Assembly: GCA_023389175.1 (NCBI GenBank)
Contig: JAEWEW010000347.1
Span: 1-27,486, forward strand
From: Pseudomonadota bacterium
Lineage (GTDB): Bacteria > Pseudomonadota > Gammaproteobacteria > Burkholderiales > Burkholderiaceae_E
Direction: 5' to 3'
Length of the DNA: 27,486 nucleotides
The translations under genes and the position numbers were made by a program. Every line of letters starts with the position of its first letter. Positions within the stretch are counted from its first letter, which is position 1. A model generated the notes under the pieces. The model was not told the DNA's origin. It made no database searches and saw only the letters and a list, made by a program, of their open reading frames with translations. Positions 16,254 through 24,585 of this stretch are shown here, in pieces.

Positions 16254-16730
16254 ATGCCGACCCAAGCACCCGTTCTCGACCCCACCGATCTCAAGATCCT
16301 TGCCGCCCTGCAGCGCGACGCCTCCCTCACCAACGTCGAGCTGGCCCGTCGCGTGCATCTCTCGCCGTCCCCCTGCCTTTCGCGGGTCAAGGCGCTGCGC
16401 CGTGCCGGCATCATCCGGCGCTTCGTCGCGCTGGTGGACCCGGAGGCGGTCGGCCTCGGGGTCTCGGTCTTCATCTCGATCAGCCTGCGGGAGCAGAACA
16501 CCGCGGCGCTCGCGGTCTTCGAACGGCACATCGAGGCCTGCGACGAGGTGATGGAGTGCTATCTCATGACCGGCGACGCGGACTACCTGCTGCGGGTGGT
16601 GGTGCCGGACATCCGCGCGCTGGAGCGCCTGGTGCTGGACCGTCTCTCTCCCATTCCCGGCGTCGAGAAGATCCGCTCGAGCTTCACCCTGAAGCAGGTG
16701 CGCTACAAGACGGAGCTGCCGCTGCCCTGA
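16254..16730 (+). CDS. Lrp/AsnC-family transcriptional regulator
   Basis: DNA-binding regulator of the leucine-responsive family, 158 residues, the normal size. The N-terminal winged helix-turn-helix runs LDPTDLKILAALQRDASLTN then VELARRVHLSPSPCLSRVKAL with RAGIIRRFVALVDP. The C-terminal half is the RAM/AsnC effector and oligomerisation domain, with CDEVMECYLMTGDADYLLRV and a final GVEKIRSSFTLKQVRYKTELPL. The start at 16254 is supported by AGAGG about 6 bases upstream and by the usual length; an upstream GTG at 16191 would add 21 residues with no conserved features. It diverges from the aceE-like gene. In the mde locus of Pseudomonas a similar regulator (MdeR) controls an AceE-like gene, so regulation of its neighbour is likely. 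The effector is unknown. Confidence 0.94.
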   Translation: MPTQAPVLDPTDLKILAALQRDASLTNVELARRVHLSPSPCLSRVKALRRAGIIRRFVALVDPEAVGLGVSVFISISLREQNTAALAVFERHIEACDEVMECYLMTGDADYLLRVVVPDIRALERLVLDRLSPIPGVEKIRSSFTLKQVRYKTELPLP

Positions 16731-16732
16731 CC

Positions 16733-16762
16733 CGCCCGGCTCGGACCGTCCCGGGCCGGGCG
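16733..16762 (+). terminator. 12-bp GC stem-loop just after the Lrp-type gene
   Basis: Arms cgcccggctcgg (16733-16744) and ccgggccgggcg (16751-16762) pair over 12 positions with one wobble around a 6-base loop, starting 3 bases after the stop codon. No U-run follows. Its position suggests a transcript 3' end, either intrinsic-like or mRNA-stabilising. The remaining ~140 bases up to pilB are GC-rich and show no clear promoter. Confidence 0.45.
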
Positions 16763-16905
16763 CCTCGCCTCCGGGGGACCGGGCGCGACGTCCGCCGCCG
16801 TTCATAGCCGCGCGCCGCCCGTTCGGCCGGCGCACCGGCGACGGCCCATCCCTCCGGGCGCGGAACCGGTCAAACTCCATCCGCGAACAAGCGTCGAGGA
16901 TATTC

Positions 16906-18654
16906 GTGTCCGTCAACACCGCGCATCCGACCAGGCCGGAGCGATCAGAGAAGGGGGAGCCCGTCGTGCTGCCCGGGCTCGCGCGCGCGCTGGTGCAGCA
17001 CCAGATGTTGCGCATCGACCAGGCCGTGGCGATCCACCAGAAGGCGCAGGCGGCCGAGCACGAGAGCTTCGTCGACGAGCTGGTCGCGAGCAATGCCATC
17101 GCCGCCGCCAAGCTCGCCCGCTTCCTGTCCGAGACCTTCGGCATGCCGCTGATGGACCTCGGGGCGCTCGACGTCTCGATCCTGCCGACCGAGCTGATCG
17201 ACCGCAAGCTGCTCGCAGAGACGCGGATCGTGCCGCTGGTCAAGCGCGGCAACCGGCTCTCGGTGCTGCTGTCCGACCCGACCGACCATGCCGCCATCGA
17301 CCGGGTCAAGTTCCAGCAGCAGGCTTCGATCGACGCGGTCGTGGTCGAGCACGACAAGCTGCGCAAGCTGCTCGACAAGCTGGGCCAGAGCGCCGCCGAC
17401 AAGCTGTCGGACATGGTCGGCGACGCGCTCGACATCGAGATGACCGGCGACGAGGCCGGGCCGGTGGTCGAGGACAGCTCGGAGGTGGACGACGCCCCGG
17501 TCGTCAAGTTCCTGCAGAAGGTGCTGATGGATGCGATCCAGGCCGGCGCCTCCGACATCCACTTCGAACCGTACGAGAAGTTCTACCGGATCCGGCTGCG
17601 CATCGACGGCGAGCTGCGCGAGTTCGCCCAGCCGCCGCTCGCGATCAAGGAGAAGCTCGCCTCGCGCATCAAAGTGATCTCGCGGCTCGACATCTCCGAG
17701 AAGCGGGTGCCGCAGGACGGGCGCATGAAGCTCGTCATCTCCAGCAACCGCGCGATCGACTTCCGGGTCTCGACCCTGCCGACGCTCTTCGGCGAGAAGA
17801 TCGTGATGCGGATCCTGGATCCGTCCTCGGCGCGCCTGGGCATCGACGCGCTCGGCTACGAGCCGGAGCAGAAGGCCATCCTGCTGGATGCCATCTCGCG
17901 GCCGTACGGCATGGTGCTGGTCACGGGACCGACCGGCTCGGGCAAGACGGTGTCGCTCTACACCTGCCTCAACATCCTCAACCAGCCGGGCGTGAACATC
18001 GCGACCGCCGAGGATCCGTCCGAGATCAACCTGCCGGGCATCAACCAGGTCAACGTGAACGACAAGGCCGGCCTCACCTTCGCCGCGGCGCTGAAATCGT
18101 TCCTGCGGCAGGATCCGGACATCATCATGGTGGGTGAGATCCGCGACCTGGAGACCGCCGACATCGCGATCAAGGCGGCCCAGACCGGCCACATGGTCAT
18201 GTCGACGCTGCACACCAACGATGCGCCGACGACGCTGACCCGTCTCATGAACATGGGCGTCGCGCCGTTCAACATCGCCTCCTCGGTGATCCTGATCACC
18301 GCGCAGCGGCTGGTGCGGCGGCTGTGCACCTGCAAGGACGAGGGTCCGCTCGACGAGGACGCGCTGCTCGCCGCCGGCTTCAGCGAGGAGGACCTCGACG
18401 GCAGCTGGAAGCCGATGCGGCCGGTCGGCTGCGAGCGCTGCAACGGCTCGGGCTTCAAGGGACGCGTGGGCGTCTACCAGGTGATGCCGAACAGCGAGGA
18501 GATCCAGCGGATCATCCTCGCGAGCGGCAACGCGATGGAGATCGCCGCGCAGGCCCGCAAGGAAGGCGTGAAGGACCTGCGCGAGTCCGGCCTGCTCAAG
18601 GCCAAGCAGGGCCTCACCACCATCGAGGAAGTCCTCGGTGCGACGAACGAATGA
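16906..18654 (+). CDS. pilB: type IV pilus assembly ATPase PilB
   Basis: Hexameric cytoplasmic ATPase that powers pilus extension, 582 residues. The N-terminal T2SSE_N domain (about 20-160) precedes the GspE-type ATPase core. Walker A GPTGSGKT is at 341-348. The Asp box is TAEDPSEINLPG, Walker B is DIIMVGEIRD and the His box is STLHTND. A tetracysteine zinc site is present at C474, C476, C509 and C512. GTG is the start, with GAGGA at 16896-16900. It heads a pilB-pilC-pilD set transcribed in the same direction. The major pilin gene is not in this window. Confidence 0.98.
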   Translation: MSVNTAHPTRPERSEKGEPVVLPGLARALVQHQMLRIDQAVAIHQKAQAAEHESFVDELVASNAIAAAKLARFLSETFGMPLMDLGALDVSILPTELIDRKLLAETRIVPLVKRGNRLSVLLSDPTDHAAIDRVKFQQQASIDAVVVEHDKLRKLLDKLGQSAADKLSDMVGDALDIEMTGDEAGPVVEDSSEVDDAPVVKFLQKVLMDAIQAGASDIHFEPYEKFYRIRLRIDGELREFAQPPLAIKEKLASRIKVISRLDISEKRVPQDGRMKLVISSNRAIDFRVSTLPTLFGEKIVMRILDPSSARLGIDALGYEPEQKAILLDAISRPYGMVLVTGPTGSGKTVSLYTCLNILNQPGVNIATAEDPSEINLPGINQVNVNDKAGLTFAAALKSFLRQDPDIIMVGEIRDLETADIAIKAAQTGHMVMSTLHTNDAPTTLTRLMNMGVAPFNIASSVILITAQRLVRRLCTCKDEGPLDEDALLAAGFSEEDLDGSWKPMRPVGCERCNGSGFKGRVGVYQVMPNSEEIQRIILASGNAMEIAAQARKEGVKDLRESGLLKAKQGLTTIEEVLGATNE

Positions 18655-18697
18655 GGACCCGCGGGAACAGGGTCCGCGACACTGACTGGAGCCGTTG

Positions 18698-19933
18698 ATG
18701 GTCGCCAAAGCACTACCCCCGAGCGCGAAGCCCAAGGTCAAGGAAGCCACCTACGCGTGGGAAGGCCGGGACCGTGCCGGCAAGACGCTGCGCGGCGAGA
18801 CGCGGGCTAGCGGCGAGACGATCGTCATCAGCGCCCTGCGCCGCCAGGGCATCGTCGTCACCAAGATCAAGAAGCAGCGCTACAAGGCTCGCCGCGGCAA
18901 GATCAAGGACAGCGACATCGCCCTGTTCACCCGGCAGCTCGCCACCATGATGAAGGCCGGCGTGCCGCTGCTGCAGGCCTTCGACATCGTGGCCAAGGGC
19001 ACCGACAACGGCGCGGTGGCCAAGCTCTTCACCGACATCAAGAGCGACGTCGAGACCGGCACGTCGCTTTCCCGGGCCTTCCGCAAGTACCCGCTCTACT
19101 TCGACAGCCTCTACTGCAACCTGGTTGGCGCCGGCGAGCAGGCAGGCATCCTGGACGACCTGCTGGACCGGCTAGCGGTCTACAAGGAGAAGATGCAGGC
19201 CATCAAGGGCAAGATCAAGTCCGCCCTCTTCTACCCGATCTCGGTGCTGGTGGTCGCCTTCGTCGTGGTGGCGGTGATCATGCTGTTCGTCGTGCCGGCC
19301 TTCAAGAGCGTGTTCGAGAGCTTCGGCGCGGACCTGCCCGGCCCCACCCTGATGGTGATGGCCATCTCCGACGTGTTCGTGGAGTACTGGTACCTGATCT
19401 TCGGCGGCATCGGCCTCACCGGCTACTTCTTCATGCAGGCATGGCGGCGGTCGCCGCGCATGCAGATGGTGATGGACCGCATGCTGCTCAAGCTGCCGAT
19501 CTTCGGGCCGGTGATGAAGAAGGCGACCGTGGCCCGCTGGCTGCGCACGCTCTCCACCATGTTCGCCGCCGGCGTGCCGCTGGTCGAGGCGCTGGATTCG
19601 GTGGGCGGCGCCTCCGGCAACCACGTCTACCTGATGGCGACGAAGAAGATACAGCAGGAAGTGTCTACCGGCACCAACCTCACGGTTTCGATGCAGAATG
19701 CGAACGTGTTCCCCAACATGGTCCTGCAGATGGCCGCGATCGGCGAGGAGTCGGGCTCGCTCGATTCCATGCTCGGCAAGGCCGCGGACATCTACGAACG
19801 CGAAGTGGACGACGCCGTCGACAGCCTCTCCTCGCTGATGGAGCCGCTGATCATGGTGGTGCTGGGCACGCTCATCGGCGGCCTGGTGGTCGCCATGTAC
19901 CTGCCGATCTTCAAGCTCGGCCAGGTCGTCTAG
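18698..19933 (+). CDS. pilC: type IV pilus inner-membrane platform protein PilC
   Basis: Polytopic inner-membrane protein that links PilB to the growing pilus, 411 residues. Two T2SSF (GspF) repeats are seen: FTRQLATMMKAGVPLLQAFDI in the first half and WLRTLSTMFAAGVPLVEALDS in the second. Membrane segments follow each cytoplasmic domain, at VLVVAFVVVAVIMLFVVPAF, near WYLIFGGIGLTGYFFM, and at the C-terminus MVVLGTLIGGLVVAMYLPIF. The ATG at 18698 has GGAG 7 bases upstream. It lies 43 bases after pilB and 22 before pilD. Confidence 0.98.
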   Translation: MVAKALPPSAKPKVKEATYAWEGRDRAGKTLRGETRASGETIVISALRRQGIVVTKIKKQRYKARRGKIKDSDIALFTRQLATMMKAGVPLLQAFDIVAKGTDNGAVAKLFTDIKSDVETGTSLSRAFRKYPLYFDSLYCNLVGAGEQAGILDDLLDRLAVYKEKMQAIKGKIKSALFYPISVLVVAFVVVAVIMLFVVPAFKSVFESFGADLPGPTLMVMAISDVFVEYWYLIFGGIGLTGYFFMQAWRRSPRMQMVMDRMLLKLPIFGPVMKKATVARWLRTLSTMFAAGVPLVEALDSVGGASGNHVYLMATKKIQQEVSTGTNLTVSMQNANVFPNMVLQMAAIGEESGSLDSMLGKAADIYEREVDDAVDSLSSLMEPLIMVVLGTLIGGLVVAMYLPIFKLGQVV

Positions 19934-19955
19934 TCGCGAGGGCGCGGGAGTCGGC

Positions 19956-20858
19956 TTGAGCGGCGTCGTTGAGCATTTCTGGGTGACGCCCGGCCTGACG
20001 CTCGCCTGCGCGGCCATCTTCGGGCTGCTGGTCGGCAGCTTCCTCAACGTCGTGATCCACCGGCTGCCGCGCATGATGCAGGCCCAGTGGGAAGCGGAGG
20101 CCGAGGAGATCGCGGCGCAGCGCGCGGCCCCACCGGCCGCCGCCGGACACCCCGCGGCGCCTCCCGCGCTGGAGGCGGAGCCGTTCAACCTGGTGGTGCC
20201 GCGTTCGCGCTGCCCGCACTGCGGCCACCATATCACCGCGCTCGAGAACATCCCGGTGCTCTCCTGGCTGGTGCTGCGCGGCCGCTGCTCGGCCTGCAAG
20301 GCGCCGATCTCGCCGCGCTATCCCCTGGTGGAGATCGCGGCCGGCCTGCTCTGCCTCGCGGCGATCTGGCGCTACGGCCTCACGGTTCCGGGCGTGGCCG
20401 CGGCTGGCCTCTGCCTCGCGCTGCTCGCGCTTGCCTTCATCGACTTCGACACCCAGCTGCTGCCGGACAGCATCACCCTGCCGTTGCTGTGGGCCGGCCT
20501 GCTGCTCAACCTCGACGGCGGCTTCGTGTCGCTGCGCGACGCGGTGATCGGCGCGACGGCAGGCTATCTCCTGCTCTGGAGCATCTACTGGGCCTTCCGG
20601 CTGCTCACCGGCAAGGAAGGGATGGGCTACGGTGATTTCAAGCTGCTCGCCGCCCTCGGCGCCTGGTTCGGCTGGCAGGCGATCCCCGCGATCATCCTGC
20701 TCGCCTCGGTGGTCGGCGCGGCGGTCGGCATCGCGCTCATGATGTTCGCGCGCCACGGTCGCGACGTGCCGATTCCCTTCGGACCGTATCTCGCCGGGGC
20801 CGGCGTGCTCGCCCTCTTCTTCGGCAAGCCGCTGATGGCGCTGTACGGCCTGGGATAG
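19956..20858 (+). CDS. pilD: prepilin peptidase / N-methyltransferase PilD
   Basis: Inner-membrane aspartyl protease that removes the leader of type IV prepilins and pseudopilins and methylates the new N-terminus, 300 residues. The first loop has the zinc-binding tetracysteine site C86-P-H-C89 and C111-S-A-C114 with ENIPVLSWLVLRGR between. Catalytic aspartates lie in FIDFDTQLLPD (about 163-172) and in GMGYGDFK (D227). An Ala/Pro-rich insert of about 25 residues separates the opening GSFLNVVIHRLP motif from the zinc site. The start is TTG at 19956 with GGGAG 6 bases upstream; no earlier ATG is plausible. Confidence 0.97.
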   Translation: MSGVVEHFWVTPGLTLACAAIFGLLVGSFLNVVIHRLPRMMQAQWEAEAEEIAAQRAAPPAAAGHPAAPPALEAEPFNLVVPRSRCPHCGHHITALENIPVLSWLVLRGRCSACKAPISPRYPLVEIAAGLLCLAAIWRYGLTVPGVAAAGLCLALLALAFIDFDTQLLPDSITLPLLWAGLLLNLDGGFVSLRDAVIGATAGYLLLWSIYWAFRLLTGKEGMGYGDFKLLAALGAWFGWQAIPAIILLASVVGAAVGIALMMFARHGRDVPIPFGPYLAGAGVLALFFGKPLMALYGLG

Positions 20859-20924
20859 CGCCGGCCCGGACACCCGGGTAATCGAGCCTGCGGGTGCGCC
20901 GGCTTCGGTGAGACAATCGGCCCG

Positions 20925-21629
20925 ATGAGCGCCGCAGCGAAGCCGCAGGTCGCGCCGCAGCCGACGCACGAACCGGCTGAGGCTCCAATCGCCCCTGTCT
21001 ATCGCGTCGGGCTGACCGGCGGGATCGGCAGCGGCAAGAGCACGGTGGCGGACCGGTTCGTGGCGCGCGGCGCCGTCCTGGTCGATACCGACGCCATCGC
21101 GCATGCGCTGACCGCACCGGGCGGCGCTGCCATCCCGGCCGTGCGCCAGCGCTTCGGCGACCGCATGATCATGCCCGATGGCCGGCTCGATCGCGCGGCG
21201 ATGCGGGCGCTGGCGTTCACCGACCCAGAGGCGCGCCGCGCGCTCGAGGCGATCCTGCATCCGATGATCCGCGCGGAGACGCAACGGCAGGTGCATGCCG
21301 CCGCGGAGTCCGGGGCCGACTACGTGATCCTGGCCATCCCGCTGCTGGTCGAATCCGGCGATTGGCGCGGCCGCCTGGAGCGGATCGCGGTGGTGGACTG
21401 CCCTCCGGAGACGCAGGTTGCCCGGGTGATGGCGCGCTCGGCGCTGTCGCGTGAGGAGGTCGAGGCGATCCTGGGCGCGCAGGCAACCCGCGAAGCGCGG
21501 CTCGCGGTGGCCGACGACGTGATCGACAACGGCGGAGATGTCTCCGCGCTCGAGCCGCAGATCGATGCGCTGCACCGGGCGTATGTCGCGTACGCGCGCG
21601 CCGCCCGCGTCGGCGGACACGTCAAATAG
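20925..21629 (+). CDS. coaE: dephospho-CoA kinase
   Basis: Last enzyme of coenzyme A biosynthesis: phosphorylates the 3'-hydroxyl of dephospho-CoA with ATP. It has 234 residues. The P-loop GGIGSGKST lies at 32-40, followed by the conserved LVDTDAIAHALT substrate motif, ILHPMIR, and VILAIPLLVESG. A final VADDVIDNGG segment matches the family. The first ~25 residues are an extra Ala/Pro-rich tail before the first strand, so a later start is conceivable, but no better initiation codon is evident. It is 66 bases after pilD. Confidence 0.97.
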   Translation: MSAAAKPQVAPQPTHEPAEAPIAPVYRVGLTGGIGSGKSTVADRFVARGAVLVDTDAIAHALTAPGGAAIPAVRQRFGDRMIMPDGRLDRAAMRALAFTDPEARRALEAILHPMIRAETQRQVHAAAESGADYVILAIPLLVESGDWRGRLERIAVVDCPPETQVARVMARSALSREEVEAILGAQATREARLAVADDVIDNGGDVSALEPQIDALHRAYVAYARAARVGGHVK

Positions 21630-21642
21630 CAGGGTTTATCAT
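21614..21642 (+). promoter_or_regulatory. candidate sigma-70 promoter for zapD-yacG
   Basis: CGGACA (21614-21619) and TATCAT (21637-21642) are separated by exactly 17 bases. The -10 matches five of six consensus bases and the -35 four of six. The -35 and part of the spacer overlap the 3' end of coaE. A start near 21649 would give a leader of about 20 bases to the zapD ATG. The local AT content is higher than in flanking DNA. Confidence 0.5.
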
Positions 21643-21669
21643 AGGCCGATCCACCGTCCACGTGCCCTG

Positions 21670-22425
21670 ATGATCACCTACGCCCATCCGTTCAACGAGA
21701 GGATCCGCACCCTGCTCAGGCTCGAGGAGCTGTTCCGCCGCTTCGAGCGCTTCGCGGCGCGTACCGACGCACTGGACCATCACATCGCGCTCACCACGCT
21801 GTTCGAGATCCTGGAGGTGTCGTCGCGCGCGGACGTGAAGTCGGACCTGCTGCAGGAGCTGGAGCGCCAGCGCCAGACCCTCACCGCGTTCAAGGACAAC
21901 CCGAGCGTGTCGCTCGATGCCCTGCAGCACATCCTCTCGGAAATCGAGGAGGCATCGGGCATGCTGCAGGCCGCGCCGGCCAAGACCGGCAACCACCTGC
22001 GGGACAACGAATGGCTGATGAGCGTGCGCAGCCGCTCCATCATTCCCGGCTGCAGCTTCCAGGTGGACCTGCCCTACTACTACGCCTGGCAGCAGAGCAG
22101 CGCCGAGAGCCGCCAGCGCGACATCTTCGAATGGGCCCAGCCCTTCCGCCCGCTGCATGACTGCCTGAACATCGTGCTGCGGCTGTTGCGGGAGTCCGCC
22201 CAGCGCAGCAAGGTCTCCACCCAGGCCGGCAGCTACCAGCAGCAGCTCGGCGGCAAGACCTATCACCTCGCGCAGATCCGCATCGACGAGAAGCTCGGCG
22301 CGGTGCCGGAATTCTCCGCCAACAAGTACATGCTCTGGATCCGCTTCGGACGGCTCGACAAGGAGTTCAAGACGAGGCCGTTCGAGGGCAACGTGGATTT
22401 CGAGCTGAGCTTGTGCAACCTGTAG
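21670..22425 (+). CDS. zapD: cell division protein ZapD
   Basis: FtsZ-interacting protein that bundles and stabilises the Z ring, formerly YacF/DUF1342. It has 251 residues, the usual size. Conserved features include the start YAHPFNERIRTLLRLEELF, the helical ALTTLFEILEVSSRADVKSDL, and the C-terminal beta domain with the MLWIRFGR and DFELSLC segments. No good Shine-Dalgarno site is seen before the ATG. It overlaps yacG by 13 bases, consistent with coupled translation. The coaE-zapD-yacG order is a standard proteobacterial arrangement. Confidence 0.97.
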   Translation: MITYAHPFNERIRTLLRLEELFRRFERFAARTDALDHHIALTTLFEILEVSSRADVKSDLLQELERQRQTLTAFKDNPSVSLDALQHILSEIEEASGMLQAAPAKTGNHLRDNEWLMSVRSRSIIPGCSFQVDLPYYYAWQQSSAESRQRDIFEWAQPFRPLHDCLNIVLRLLRESAQRSKVSTQAGSYQQQLGGKTYHLAQIRIDEKLGAVPEFSANKYMLWIRFGRLDKEFKTRPFEGNVDFELSLCNL

Positions 22426-22646
22426 CACCGTCCGAAGGCCCGGTCGTCAACTGCCCCCAATGCGGCGAGCCGGTCGTCTACGACCCGGCGAACCGCTGGC
22501 GCCCCTTCTGCTCGCAGCGCTGCAAGATGATCGATCTCGGCGCCTGGGCGAGTGACGGCTACGTGATACCCGGCAAGCCGATGGAAGCCGACGACGACCT
22601 CTTTGATCCGCAGACCGGCGAGCCGCGAGGCCGGCCGGACGCCTGA
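22413..22646 (+). CDS. yacG: DNA gyrase inhibitor YacG (zinc-binding)
   Basis: Small zinc protein reported to bind GyrB and inhibit gyrase, 77 residues. The zinc site is C-P-Q-C then F-C-S-Q-R-C, followed by the conserved KMIDLGAWASDGYVIPG. The acidic C-terminus EADDDLFDP is also typical. GTG at 22413 lies inside the end of zapD, giving a 13-base overlap. Its stop is 14 bases from the convergent Nudix gene stop, with no obvious terminator between. Confidence 0.95.
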   Translation: MQPVAPSEGPVVNCPQCGEPVVYDPANRWRPFCSQRCKMIDLGAWASDGYVIPGKPMEADDDLFDPQTGEPRGRPDA

Positions 22647-22660
22647 ACCGGTAGACGATC

Positions 22661-23656
22661 CTATCGGCGACCCGGGGCTGCGGCAGCCGGCCAGGCCGCC
22701 CGCTGCATCGCGATCCCGTGTGCCCCGCGGCGCATCGCCGCATCGGCATCGCCCGGTCCCATCCCGCCCAGCGCATAGACCGGCACCGGCGTGAGCGCGA
22801 TCGCGGCCTCGAAACCCGCCCACCCCATTGCGGCCGCGCCGCGATGGCTCGCGGTCGGGAGCACCGGCCCGCATACCGCCAGGTCGGCCCCCAACGAGCC
22901 GGCGCGCGCGAGGTCCGCCGCGTCGTGGCAGGAGGCGCCCACCAGCGGCAGCGCGGGGCGGGCGCTGGCTGCGGCCAGGTCCCGCCCGGTGAGGTGCACG
23001 CCGCCGCCGGTGCGCTCGCCGGCGAGCGCCCAGTAGCGCCGGTCGTGTCGACTGCTGACCAGGAGCCGCAGCCCGGCTGCCACCGCGAGCTCGAGGCTCC
23101 CGCGAAAGAGCGCATCGAACTCGTCCGCCTGCAGCGCCGGCTCGCGCAGCTGCAGCAGGCCGAACGGCAGCGGCGACTGCCCCAGCCGCTCGGCCAGCCG
23201 GGCGAGGAACCGGTCGCTACCGAGCGCATGCGCATCCGAGATCGCGTACACCGGCGGCAGCGACAGCCATCCGATCGGCGCGAGCGCGGCCGGCAGCAGC
23301 GGGCCGACATCGATCGCATCCGGCGGCCGCCAGACCCATGCCTGGCCTTCGCGGGAGGCGACCTCGCCGTCCCAGCGCACGACGCGACGGAAGTGCAGTC
23401 GCACATGGGCATGCTCGTAGACATGCTCGCGCACCACCCACGGCCGGGACTCGCTCACGCGGATGCCGAGCTCCTCCTCGAGCTCGCGGGCGAGCGCCGC
23501 GGCGGCATCCTCGCCCGGCTCGAACTTGCCGCCCGGGAACTCCCACCAGCCTTCGTACGGCTTGCCGGTCAGGCGCTGGGCGACGAGCACCTGCCCGTCT
23601 TCCCGGAACACCACGCCGACCGCGACCTCGGTGACCGGCCGCGCGTGGGTACCCAT
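22661..23656 (-). CDS. Nudix hydrolase (MutT-like) fused to ThiE/TenI-like domain
   Basis: Two-domain protein, 331 residues. The N-terminal ~130 residues are a MutT-like Nudix hydrolase with a complete Nudix box, G-x5-E-x7-R-E-L-x-E-E-x-G-I, starting at GGKFEPGE. It probably hydrolyses oxidised nucleotides such as 8-oxo-dGTP. The C-terminal ~190 residues are a thiamine-phosphate-synthase/TenI-like barrel with YAISD, GVHLTGRDL, VGASCHD, CGPVLPT and YALGGM. Key ThiE positions are changed: the QxRxK strand reads QLREP and the substrate Asn-Asp is Ser-Ser, so thiamine synthase activity is unlikely. This fusion is known in proteobacteria. The ATG overlaps the stop of the upstream ATPase gene by one base (TGATG). 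Confidence 0.93.
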   Translation of the reverse strand: MGTHARPVTEVAVGVVFREDGQVLVAQRLTGKPYEGWWEFPGGKFEPGEDAAAALARELEEELGIRVSESRPWVVREHVYEHAHVRLHFRRVVRWDGEVASREGQAWVWRPPDAIDVGPLLPAALAPIGWLSLPPVYAISDAHALGSDRFLARLAERLGQSPLPFGLLQLREPALQADEFDALFRGSLELAVAAGLRLLVSSRHDRRYWALAGERTGGGVHLTGRDLAAASARPALPLVGASCHDAADLARAGSLGADLAVCGPVLPTASHRGAAAMGWAGFEAAIALTPVPVYALGGMGPGDADAAMRRGAHGIAMQRAAWPAAAAPGRR

Positions 23657-24585
23657 CAGCCGCCCACGTGCCGACCGGCCCAATCCCGCGCGAACTGCCA
23701 CGCGACCCGCCCGGAGCGCGAGCCGCGTTCCAGCGCCCACCGCAGCGCGTCGCCGCGCGCCCGATCGATGTCGCCCGCGGTGGCGCCGAAGTAGGCCAGC
23801 CAGTGCGCGACCACCGCCAAGTAGTCGTCCTGGCGGAACGGATAGAAGGCGATCCACAACCCGAAGCGCTCCGAGAGGGAGATCTTCTCCTCGGAGGTCT
23901 CGCCCGGATGGATCTCGCCGTCCTCCGTGTGCCGCGCCTGCAGGTTCTCGCTCATCAGCTCCGGCATCAGGTGACGCCGGTTCGAGGTGGCATAGACCAG
24001 CACGTTGTCCGACTGGCCGGCGACCGATCCGTCCAGCACCGTCTTCAGCGCCTTGTAGCCCCCCTCGCCCTGCTCGAAGGAGAGGTCGTCGCAATAGACG
24101 ATGAAGCGCTCCGGACGCGGGGCGACCAGCTCCACCAGCTCCGGCAGGTCCACCAGGTCGTCCTTGTCGACCTCGATCAGCCGCAGGCCGCTTTCGTGGA
24201 ACTCGTTGAGGCAGGCCTTGATGAGCGAGGACTTGCCGGTGCCGCGCGCCCCGGTGAGCAGCACGTTGTTGGCCGGCCGGCCCCCGACGAACTGGCGGGT
24301 GTTGTCCGCGACCAGCCGCTTCTGCTCGTCGATGTTCTGCAGGTCGTCGAGCCGCAGGGCGGCCGGCCGCCCGACCGGCACCAGCGAAGCAACCGAGCCG
24401 AGGCCGCTGCGGCGCCGCCGCCAGCGAAAGGCGATGGCACGGTCCCAGTCGGGTTCCTGCGGCGGCGGCAGCAGCCGCGCGGCATGCGCCAGGAGCGGCT
24501 CGAGCTGCCCGAGCAGCGATTCCAGCCGCGCCGCGAGACGCGCGACGTCCTTGGCCGGCACGGGCTCAGGAGCGGTAGTCGGCAT
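23656..24585 (-). CDS. DUF815-family ATP-binding protein
   Basis: AAA-like P-loop ATPase of unknown function (DUF815), 309 residues from the start used. Walker A is LLTGARGTGKSSLIKA; Walker B-like acidic strand is FIVYCDDLSFE. Other family segments are NVLVYATSNRRHLMPE, SLSERFGLWIAFYPF and the C-terminal SGRVAWQFARDW. Start choice is uncertain: in-frame ATGs at 24585, 24597 and 24603 and a GTG at 24615 all overlap the end of argJ, and none has a good ribosome site. The overlap of about 20 bases or more implies translational coupling. Between argJ and the Nudix gene this is a standard betaproteobacterial neighbour. Confidence 0.93.
   Translation of the reverse strand: MPTTAPEPVPAKDVARLAARLESLLGQLEPLLAHAARLLPPPQEPDWDRAIAFRWRRRRSGLGSVASLVPVGRPAALRLDDLQNIDEQKRLVADNTRQFVGGRPANNVLLTGARGTGKSSLIKACLNEFHESGLRLIEVDKDDLVDLPELVELVAPRPERFIVYCDDLSFEQGEGGYKALKTVLDGSVAGQSDNVLVYATSNRRHLMPELMSENLQARHTEDGEIHPGETSEEKISLSERFGLWIAFYPFRQDDYLAVVAHWLAYFGATAGDIDRARGDALRWALERGSRSGRVAWQFARDWAGRHVGG

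Noticed and set aside
16945..18750. Minus-strand open frame of about 600 codons antisense to pilB
   Set aside because: Composition is typical of an antisense shadow (Arg, Asp, Val, His-rich) and pilB is unambiguous on the plus strand.
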